A stretch of 35,028 bases of DNA, from assembly GCA_905250885.1 (NCBI GenBank), contig CAJNOQ010001171.1:1-35028 (forward strand), written 5' to 3'. The stretch is from Didymodactylos carnosus (taxonomy: Eukaryota; Rotifera; Eurotatoria; Philodinida; Philodinidae). A model generated the notes under the pieces. It saw only the letters and a list, made by a program, of their open reading frames with translations, had not been told where the DNA came from and did not search any database. The stretch's first letter is position 1, and the number at the start of each line of letters is the position of its first letter. A program made the translations under genes and the position numbers. Below, piece by piece: positions 20,885-30,376 of the stretch.

Positions 20885-23800
20885 TTAAGGTGGTAAATGT
20901 GAATCGTTACTTGTTTGAGGTGATCTAAAAAGAAGTATAGAAAATGTTGGACAGTTAAGCAATTTTCTTCTCACATACGCGATATACAATTCACCATCGG
21001 ATTTACAGCTTTCATTATCATCACTATCCATTGTTGATACTTCAGCACTTGAAATAATGACGAAAAAAATTAATGAAAGAACAAAAGATAGATGAATCTT
21101 GGAATAACTGTTCATACCTGTTTGCTTGAGTATTGCTCGCTGAGAAAGAAAATCGATTCTTTTGATAATTAATGAATGAACTAAACAACAAGAAAGTATA
21201 TATAAGTGATAGATCAAGTACAAATAGCAAAGTCCATCAGTTACCTGTCAGGTGTTGCTTCGACAACAAATGCTGACGATGTAGATTTTACCGTATCATT
21301 CAATAATTCAGTGTTGTTGGCTTTATCAGGTATACTGTTTCCTCTCAACGATCGTGTTGTCGTATTTAAAGACGATACATTCGGTGAACAACCACCAGCA
21401 CTTGTTGTCGTTAGCTGGGAAATACTATAATCCACTAAGAACAGAAGAATACACTTAACGTAAACAAACACCACGAAAATACAACAAAATTTTTTTCTGA
21501 AACTTCTTATCTTCTACTTACTTGCATTATCAATCTCATTATCATCTTCACTTGGCACTTTTTGTTTTATTTTTTCATCACAATGTTCATCCTCTAATTG
21601 TACATTATTATTTCCTTTCTCGTCGTTTTCAAATGACGATGTAGACATTTTTTTACTTAATTTTTGTCGTACATTTGCAATTTGCTTTTTTAAATTAACA
21701 ACTCGTTTTGATCGACTATCTAAGTGAATACGAGAAGAGAAAAGCTAGATGAAATACAGTAAAACTTTCACCCATTTACCAATTGATTTATATTCTTTTA
21801 AACGTTGCAATAGAACGTCTAAACGTTCTTCAAAAATAACATTAAAATCACTGTTACTAGCATCATATGTATCTCAAATACCACAATGAATCAACAGTTT
21901 TTCGTTTAGTAACACCTCGAAATATTTACCATCAATTTCTTCTGCATTGTTATCTTTTTGCTCAAACGACGACGATGTTACATCATGGGAATCAGAGGTC
22001 GTACTTTCATACACTTTTCTTGCTTGTTTAAGTAACGATAAACCCTATAAATATAAATAAGCTGTAGGCTTTTTTGTTTACACTCATAAACATTTACTTT
22101 ATCGCGTAATTTTGTTGCTGCTTTATAAAAAATAGTTTTTGCTTCATTGAAAAAATGGCAGTTTTTAATTATTAGACCAAAATCATTTTCAAATTCAGCA
22201 AAATTCTCGTATGCATTATATTCGATCTTTTTTCTCATAGTTGAAAAATTCATTGGATGAGTGATGAAACTATAATAACTTGGAACCTAAAATACAAAAA
22301 TTATATCATTAGACTTGAAGTCTCAGACACTTTTTGTTATGATTAACCTCTTCTCGATCAACAGGTAATTCAAAATACTGATTTTCATCCAACTGTTGTA
22401 GTTCATCTAATACATGACTTAAAAACACACTAAATGGCCGTAATTGATAATTCAATACTTCTTTGTCGATTTTAACCTTGAAAAATAAAATAAACTCAAT
22501 AACAATCATTTATTACTAAAACTGACTCACTTTACCAAATCACGCTTCAGTTTTTCCCTTTTCCGGATTAGTTCAACAAGCAAACGAGTCTTTTCTAAAT
22601 CTTGTCTTAAACGACGCCACTGTTTTAACTGTTCTGCCAAATGTTGGTCATTTCCATCAGTATCCAAAATCAACTAGAAATAAATCATCTTCCTTTGTTT
22701 AGATAGAAATCCATCAAGCGAAAAAATCAAAAAAGTGTCAGAGCTACTTTTTTCTTTGTGGATCGTTGCGTTTGTAAACGCTTTAGTAAAGGTACACCAC
22801 TTCTTGACATCCGTTTTAGTGTCCAATATGCTTGAATTCGTCTAATGAAATTGTCACGATCAGAAAATTTTACTTGTTCAAGAACTATTTGTAATCTAAA
22901 TAGAAAAAAGAATGTATATCTCTGAAAGTCTCATTAAAAAAGTAAAAAACATACTTTTCTTTTGGTATAACAGCGACGGATATAGAACGATCTGATTTTC
23001 GCCGTTCAGCAAGTATTCGCCGTGCGTTTTTCATACGGATTGTTTGTATACGTCTCAACGCTTCCTCACTACTTTCATCTTCAAACATAAAATGTTTAAA
23101 TGAAAGGGCTATTCATTTAACAACAGTTTATCATACAAACCTTTTTGTTTTTTTACTTTTGTTGTTGAATTAACTTGTTCTAATGGTGTATGCGCATGAC
23201 AATAAACACGACGTTTAATTGGTGCTAAATTTTGTTTTTTATTTGTTCGCTTGTCAGATTTCTGTTGTGATTGATGTTCTTGCTCAAAATCACAATCATT
23301 TTCATCATTTTCTTCGATTTCCATAAATAATCCTGCTTGTTGTGCACAAGTGACATGAAATGCAGCATAACAGCTCGCACGAGAACACTGAATGCAAGCA
23401 CCAACATTTTTCTCTTTACATATATAACACGTGAATTTCCAACGAGCTGTTGGAATGCAATTGATACCACAAATGGGTTCAAGAAAAACGATATTTAAAA
23501 AATGAACTTCTGGTATCCATATAGCACAAACAACATGTGCCCATTTTTCGCCATCATCAATTTGCTTAAATGCACCAAATCGATTCGGGCACAACACACA
23601 CTGGACAGATTTTGATGGACTTAAAAAACATCGACGACATAGCCATTGCCCTAAGATAAAGAGAATACATTAGAATAGTCTAAATAAAAATTCTCGATGT
23701 AAAATATAAGACAACAATTTGCATAGTTCTCTCAACCAGAGAGAATAAGGTGCTTCATCGTAGTTTTCTTTAACTTAAATGAAGTGTTAGCGGAGTAAGT

Positions 23801-24596
23801 TGGAAAAGAAGTTGGACGACTTACCTTCCGGTACATATGGGACGCCGTAACATTCTTGATGCACAGCTAAATTGCACATATCACAAAATAATATTGCATT
23901 ACAATTTGAACATTCACCATCAAGACATATACAACACAATGCATCTTCATCAATTGCCGGTCCGGATGAATGATCACCTTGACTTATTGCTTGAAAATGT
24001 GATTCTTTTTCTAAACGATCGATAATAAACTCAAATTCATCTTCGGTAATAGATCGATAGTTTCTTTTCGAACGTTCTTCATTCACTTGTTGTAACCAAA
24101 CAATATCCTAAATAAACTGAATTGTTTATTCCAACGAATGATATTAACCATGATGTTGCATTACCATTTCATCCATTTCAAATTCAACTTTTTCATCAAG
24201 TTCATTTGGCAGAGGTTCGATATATCGAATGAACGCTGACGAACGTTCAAATGGTGCCTTATCTGAATAGTTTTCTTTGTCTTTCGGATTCTCTTCATTA
24301 TCATTTTCTTTATATGTATCTAAGGTCTCTGTTTTGATCAACAATGGTAGTACATTATGTTTAGCTATTACTTCAATATCCTCATTAATCGAAATTTTAA
24401 TTGAACGACCAATACATTCATTTAATTCTAACAGATGTGGCGGGGAAGTAGGAATGGCGCTAACGTTCAACGGAGATGGAAGAGAAGAAGATGACTCGTC
24501 TTTTGTTAAATGACTAGTTTTCGATGAGGGAGGACTTGTTGTGGTTTCACTCGCCGTTATACGGGCCACCTGTGTATTGCGACGAGTGCGCAACAT
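20885..24596 (-). CDS. BRPF-type PHD/bromodomain protein (MOZ/MORF complex scaffold)
   Basis: Fifteen exons give 906 aa: 24596-24165, 24107-23825, 23650-23141, 23078-22955, 22895-22748, 22673-22536, 22476-22348, 22286-22098, 22044-21930, 21872-21780, 21719-21522, 21434-21245, 21180-21118, 21047-20979 and 20924-20885. The EPL1-like segment ([18 protein letters not shown]) is followed by PHD1 (about 202-250, [21 protein letters not shown]), a zinc knuckle and the extended PHD (to about 390, [26 protein letters not shown]). Next come the BRPF linker ([35 protein letters not shown]) and a bromodomain (about 550-660), with the acetyl-lysine-binding Asn at about 635 in [20 protein letters not shown] proteins scaffold MOZ/MORF or HBO1 acetyltransferases on chromatin. 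The tail is Ser/acidic. The PWWP domain typical of BRPF1-3 was not found. Confidence 0.93.
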
Positions 24597-25713
24597 CTGA
24601 AGTGAGAAAAAGTATAGTGAAATGGGTACACGTGCTATTAGAATGTTAGCTAGGACTCTCTATGGTTCCAACCATAGAACCATCCATTTAATCCTACTTG
24701 GTTTGACCCTGGTCGGAAAAGTCATGACCCGAAATGACCCTAGTTTGGCGTTTTTTCCCTCGAAAACGATGCTTAGTGGTCGTACTAGTAAAACTTATGG
24801 CTTTTTGAATGAGATCGATCCATACTTCGGTTAGCTCACTGATGTTTTTCTCACACTTGCTCAGTGCTTTAAAATTAAATTAACATAAACAACTCATGTT
24901 TTTCACGTTAACTAAAACTTTTGTTCTGAGCTTACATAACCAATAAAAATTCTAAGATCAATTAGGCAGCCAGTTACAAGTAGCTCTGGCGACAAGTTAA
25001 CTAAATTATTTATACATTTACACAACAGAGGTCGCCTCAGAAATATAAATTCAAGGTTTTTGTCAATAAAATTTTTAGCAGTTTTCTCAATAATTATCTA
25101 TCGAGTCAGTATTTATTCAACAGTGTTTCGAATTTTCAGAATCGATTATCGTATTGTTAAACAGTTTTTCCTTACTTATTTCAACAACAACAGACAATTG
25201 CGACCTCTTCAATTCCAGTAATTGAAAATAGCGCTTTTCTTCTTGTAGTCAATTTAATGAATTTTGAAGCGCAGGAAATAGAGATGACAATCAAGTATTT
25301 TGAGACGTCAGTAGAGGTTACCATGGCAAACGGTGACAATATGTCGACGAGAAAGCCATGTGCTGTGCTGTTCCTTGCGCTATATTAGAATTTTGTATGG
25401 CAGACCGTGTTACATTGCTAATATATTCTATTTCGTTGCTAATCTCTTAAAAGATTTCTTGTTATGAAAATATTTCAAAGAGGCTGTTAAAAACTCAAAA
25501 AAGTTGTCTAAATATGATGGAAAAAAGACAATATAAAACGAAGTTTTCAGGATGAAATAATGGATTGTTCAAGCTACCAAGGGGCATTTGAAACAGTTTT
25601 GCAACTTTTTGTTTTTATTAGAAGTGTAATATCTCGTTCTAGATGCCAGTACGGATGATTTTTTTTGGTGTTTACTATTACAATAGAGCTTGTGAAGCGT
25701 CAAGATAAGAAAA
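24597..25713. other. Divergent intergenic region between BRPF and the MFI homologue
   Basis: This 1.1-kb region separates two genes transcribed away from each other. It holds the X-box-like site at 25317-25331. The short frame 24622-24834 is not supported as a gene. A small hairpin (ATGGTTCCAACCAT) lies at about 24662-24675. Confidence 0.5.
25317..25331 (+). promoter_or_regulatory. X-box-like RFX site upstream of the MFI homologue
   Basis: GTTACCATGGCAAAC differs from the strong X-box GTTGCCATGGCAAC by one substitution and one inserted A, and meets 11 of 12 positions of RYYNYY-N2-RRNRAC. A CRE-like AGACGTCA lies just upstream (about 25303-25310). The site is about 385 bp before the start codon. 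RFX factors control ciliary genes through such sites; use here is inferred. Confidence 0.4.
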
Positions 25714-28682
25714 ATGTCTACTGTACGAAATGTTAGTGCGGCAGGTTCAGAGTATTCTGGAAAACAGATTGATGCTTTGATAAAAATTCAACGAGCATGG
25801 AGACGCTACATTGTAAGCGATAAGTTTCTCTGAAAAGATATCTTGGTATACATCTCGCTATATATATGTCGCTTTAGGATACACAAGTGTTTCGCTTTTA
25901 TCGTGATTTGATTAATTTCCATAACAATGGTGATCCAATATTCTTGATGAAAACAATCAATCCTATCGAAGCAAAATATGTTGATTCAGCAGCTGGTATC
26001 CGATTACGATTTCGATTAGCCGGTGTAAGTATGCTTCCTTTTCTACTTTAAAAATGATATGTTTCTTCTTGATCTAGGAACGTTTTCCGCCTACTATATA
26101 TTACAAAGTATTCACAAATCGTCCGATACAGGATTTATGTTCAAATGCTCCACGAGATTACACAAAGCCCTATCTAAGATTAAAAAGTGCCACTGATTCG
26201 AACAATAATGTGAATCGTTTTCCTCTTGAAGGTACACAAAATTATTCTTAATAGTAAAAGTAATTATGATAGGAACTTTTTACCGCATCATCTTCTGGAA
26301 ATTATGACATGGACGTGCGACATTTGGAAAGCCTCAACCCCAATATCGCTGGAGTTGCACTCGATCGTATCCAAATCCTCTCTTGTCTTAAATTAGCAAT
26401 CGTGTTAGTTATAGGGGTGAGGGTAATGTGGGCGGGGTAGCAGACAACTGCACAATGGGTCTCCATCTATTGACTGGTAACAACAGTCATTGCTCTCATC
26501 ACTTAAGGAATATTTACATTTATTGTTTTATTGTAAAATTTATAGGAGATAAATTGAAGTGATGAGAGTAATAAATTAAGGCTATGATCCCAAGGGTGCA
26601 AGCTAGTAGGTTTACCCACCGTCTTATGATCGCGTATAATGTCAATAATAAACATTGAACATCCATATACCGCCATATATCGCCAGTTACTAAAAGTTCA
26701 TAAGCCATGAAAATGAGCGTATAGAGCGATGCGTGAACTTTACACTAGAGAGAATCAATGTTTACATGAACATGTCATTCAACAAATTTACACAAACTGT
26801 TTGTTGCATGGACGTTTTGTATTCACAATAAGCATCCAGCCATATCTGTTGAGTCTGACATTTTTAGTCCTACTGGAGTCTGTTTCAACAACAATTTTCT
26901 TTTTTAGATACAGAAGGTTGGTACAAACGTATTGAAAATAATGGGTGGCGGCCTGTCAGCTATAAACATTTGTTACAGTCAAATGCTGAAAATTATTATT
27001 GTTCACATGAGTATCAACAAAAACAAACATTCGCACATACGAAGGTGTAAGAACAACTGCATCTGTAAAATTGACCTCTCACATAATGTTGTTCTAAAAT
27101 TACTATTTATTTCAAAATATAGCGCGAATGTTTCCTCTGGGTTCCAACGTCAGTTGAAAGTCCACAGTGTCTCACCCAAACTCAATTCCTGTATCTATCA
27201 CTGTTCGTAGTGAGATAGGATTTCATAGAAGTTTCTGGGAGGTCATTGATCCCTCTGAACGTTGTAGTAACGTTTGCTTCGATAAGCTATTTCTGAGGTC
27301 GTAAATTTCAGGAATAACCTGAAATTTACGTTTTAATTTATATTTTAAGAAAAACTCATAAATCTCGTAAATCATTCAAAACCGATGCAAATGACACAAA
27401 AGCTACAGTATATACTTTGCACATATAAATAGCAGGAAAAGCACTAAAATTATCTTTTCTATCATGAAATCCACTTTACGGGAAATAATGACTTCACATT
27501 TTCAGTATTACTATTAAGTACAGTAGAAAAATCCAGGACTGCAGTTTTTATGTCACTTGGATCGATTTCAAATGTTTTATCAGATTTTCGTATTTATGTG
27601 AAAAATAATAATATAATCGTTTTATAGAAACAAACATTACTACAACGTTCAGAAGGATCAATGATCTCCTAGAAACTCCTAGGAAACCTTATCCCACTCC
27701 GAACAGTAATAGATAGAGGAGTCGAGACTAAGTGATGCTTTGAACTTTCAATTGATGTTGAGGAACGCATTGTATGTGTGAGACAGTTCCTGGAATGCCC
27801 TTATGTTAAGACCTAGACTAATAAGGTATATCATTTCTCTGATAGTTTTATGAATTTGTGGTTCTACGTCTTGTTTACAAAATTGTGAAAGTTGCTAAGT
27901 TCTACATATCTTCGTTGAAAAATTATTTGAAAAAAATAATAAACTATATTTTGAAAGCAATAATAATATTTTCTGTTCTGTTTAGCTTTTGAGGCGACAA
28001 GATGTTGAACGTCGACGAAAACGAAAGAAGTTGCAATGGTTACAAAAGATGTGAGAAATGAAAGATAATTATTATCAACAATGTTAGTTTATCTGTTTGT
28101 TTAGGTATTCAGCGGGTGTTCTCAATACTCATATGTCGAAAGATGGTGTAGAAGATGGTGAAATGACTCGTTTAATAAATGAAACAACAACAAGTATATT
28201 GAAAGTATTCAACTCATACGGTTCAGAAGCTGTTGAAGATTGGGAAGTGGATGAATTATTGGAATGGACACATAATTTAAATTTTGATGAGTATGATACA
28301 AATTGTTTTTCCGTTATAAACTAGATGTTAATTTGTATTAAATGTCTTATCTACTACTTCTAGTTATTTACTCGACTGGAGGACATTGGGTACCAGTGGA
28401 TCATCTAACGTTATTTTTGGTAATGTCTACTCAAACTATTTTTTTATACATTTTATTGTCTATTTGATAATCTTTCTAGCCAATAATTATCATACGTATG
28501 AGAGAGATGTTGACGAACGTACAAACAGTAGTTTAACAGAATCAAGACATGTGTCAATACAAGCAACAGTGCCGACAATTGGAAGTGTTCGAGTTCCATT
28601 AGAAGAACCGAGTTTTGAACGTACAACAACAACAGCTTTATCACAACCAAATAGTGAATATCGAAATTTGTTAACATATTAA
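25714..28682 (+). CDS. C11orf65/MFI homologue (IQ-motif protein)
   Basis: Eight exons give 348 aa: 25714-25812, 25878-26024, 26078-26231, 26908-27044, 27986-28050, 28105-28290, 28364-28419 and 28480-28682. The protein starts with an IQ-like segment (IKIQRAWRRYI), then follows vertebrate C11orf65 closely: VFRFYRDLINF, AAGIRLRFRLAG, FPPTIYYKVFTNRPIQDLC, GWYKRIENNGWRPVS, LLRRQDVERRRK and WEVDELLEWTHNLNFD. C11orf65 (MFI) has been described as an inhibitor of DRP1-linked mitochondrial fission and is expressed in testis and ciliated tissue; function here is inferred. If exon 6 is read through its donor (GA|GTATGA), translation stops at 28324; splicing to 28364 restores a tail matching the family. 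Introns 3 (676 nt) and 4 (941 nt) are unusually long, and the latter holds a foldback element. Confidence 0.9.
26493..26568. repeat. Hairpin in intron 3 of the MFI homologue
   Basis: CTCTCATCACTT (26493-26504) is the exact reverse complement of AAGTGATGAGAG (26557-26568), with a 52-nt loop. It lies in a 676-nt intron where about 60 nt would be usual, so it may mark the core of a decayed insertion. Confidence 0.6.
27141..27766. mobile_element. Foldback/MITE-like element in intron 4 of the MFI homologue
   Basis: 27141-27280 is matched in reverse complement by 27628-27766. The best part includes GTTTCT.GGAG.TCATTGAT and CTCTGAACGTTGTAGTAA, and the outer part GTCA.TTGAAAGT. Identity is about 75-85 percent over some 140 bp. 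The spacer is about 347 bp and contains a perfect 12-bp-stem hairpin at 27301-27329. No coding capacity is seen. Outer edges and target duplication are not defined. Confidence 0.7.
27301..27329. repeat. Perfect 12-bp-stem hairpin
   Basis: GTAAATTTCAGG and CCTGAAATTTAC flank an AATAA loop. It sits in the spacer of the intron-4 foldback element. Confidence 0.85.
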
Positions 28683-29916
28683 GTATGAGATTTATTTTTG
28701 CAATAGATGCTACAATTAACGTTTTTTATTATTATTTCTGAAATGGCCAGAATCTCGTATAATTCTTAATTCTGCTCGTGTAAAATATGTTTTTTAAATG
28801 TTTTTAGTCTTTCATAAAAGATATTGATTTTAACATAAATCATATTCGCCCAAAAATGTTTTTTTCAATTTTTTCACGATGACATAGAATACCAGTCGTA
28901 TTTAATGACCTTTTTGAGCACAACTACACTCGATTTATACGATCCCAAATTAGATCTTTCTTTAGTTGTCAGCGTACTAAATACAGATGACGTATCTTGT
29001 ATGTTTCATTTCGCTACAAAACAATCACACAGACTCTTAAAAAGATGTCATGTATAATTTATGTTAACAAAGATTGAAGAGATACTTGAAAGCTCAAGTT
29101 TTTATTTATTTTAAACTTTATCCTATTACGATCTTATTAATGTCTTATGTTTTATTTCCTTCATTTAGCGGTAATAAAGATAACGATTATATTCTTTAGT
29201 TTTTAATATTTGACGTTAAAGACTATAATCGTTGAACTATTTGTGTTTTATTTAGAACAAGGAGATTGCTAGTTCGTTTAAGTGTGAAAATCATATAATG
29301 TATGCTGCTTGTAATTATAAAAAGAGCCAAAGGCTTAAAATTCACTACAACACAGATTGAACACCGAAAAGTTTTCTGAGATGAAGAGAAAACTAAAGTC
29401 CTTCTTTCTATAATGTAATAAATAAACATCCACCTCACGTATAACACTCCATTTTGTAGCGGATAATTTTATCATCATTACTCCAAAAGCTTTTTTATCT
29501 AAAATGGCAACCAAACTCTAGCAGTTTACTAAAAATCAGATGGATTTTTAACGACAGTTCCTACACCATTCTGGATTTACGAGTCATTTTCAAAACCTGT
29601 CGCTCTCAGAATTCCTTTTTTAAACGTTCTCTAGTCTACGCTTTTTTTTGAGAGTTCATGAAATCCTAATCCTTTTTCGTTCTAAACAGTTATATTCTCC
29701 TATATCCTTTAAATGATTTAGGATAGGATTTGGGTATCATAGTTTCCTCACTGAAATATAAATAAAGAAGAACTAAAAAATGTAGATAATCTACAGTTCT
29801 CATTTAGTTAATTCGATCTGGTACACAAATTATGTTCTCTTTTGAGGGGAATGAAGTGTCAGTCAAAGAATTTCTGACAAAACATATTCTAGTGAGAAAT
29901 AGATACTTTAGAAATC

Positions 29917-29983
29917 GCCTACGGTTTGACTAATAGGCGCTCTACGAGCGTACAACACTGGGGCTAGCGCACTAAAGTGTTGT
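29917..29983. other. Cluster of three short hairpins
   Basis: Stems are GCCTA/TAGGC (29917-29921 with 29934-29938), CGCTC/GAGCG (29938-29942 with 29946-29950) and ACAACACT/AGTGTTGT (29952-29959 with 29976-29983). The last loop is GC-rich. It could be a structured RNA or a promoter feature; it does not fold like a tRNA. Confidence 0.3.
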
Positions 29984-29996
29984 GTTACAGGACGAC

Positions 29997-30011
29997 GTTG
30001 CTGCTGGTAAT
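29997..30011 (+). promoter_or_regulatory. X-box-like RFX site upstream of CCDC96
   Basis: GTTGCTGCTGGTAAT fits RYYNYY-N3-RRNRAC at 11 of 12 positions (the last base is T). It lies about 366 bp before the start codon of a ciliary gene, a spacing like that of the site before the MFI homologue. Such degenerate matches arise by chance, so support is modest. Confidence 0.3.
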
Positions 30012-30376
30012 AACAAACAAGAAAACAAAGGTTTCATCATGCTACTGAAGAAAAAATAAGGTAAAGTATAATGGAGGTGGAATCTCTGTCATCGATGATA
30101 GTTTTGCAGGGTGTTCTAACAGGATAGAGGAGGTGGCCATGTGTAACTGGTAATAGTACTGCTGAACGTTTCCAAATGCAACGTGTTTGATGTATTGTTT
30201 TTAAAAGGCATGATTATATAGTCTTGTTAACCCATGTACTATATTTACTTCGAACATGCTCAACCATGACCTTTTCATATTGTATTCTTTTCTTAGATAT
30301 GACAAGTCTTTACACTCGTTAATCTCAATTTAACCGCTAATATATTTCAGATTATATTCATTTTTTAATTTCTACT

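Larger units (their letters stand above)
28683..30376. other. Intergenic region, no gene seen
   Basis: An AATAAA near 29173 could serve the MFI homologue. The stretch 29917-29983 holds three adjacent hairpins and is GC-rich for the region. An X-box-like site follows at 29997-30011. A possible splice acceptor (TATATTTCAG) at about 30350 could end a 5' UTR intron of the CCDC96 gene. Confidence 0.5.

Noticed and set aside
24622-24834. Open frame of 70 codons on the plus strand
   Set aside because: No homology, no splice context, and it sits in the BRPF upstream region with ordinary non-coding composition.
28097-28324. MFI gene ending at the TAG after TNCFSVIN
   Set aside because: Splicing from the GTATGA donor at 28291 to 28364 gives a tail that matches C11orf65 (DYLLDWRTLGTS against the family's DEY...W....TS) and keeps the frame to 28682.
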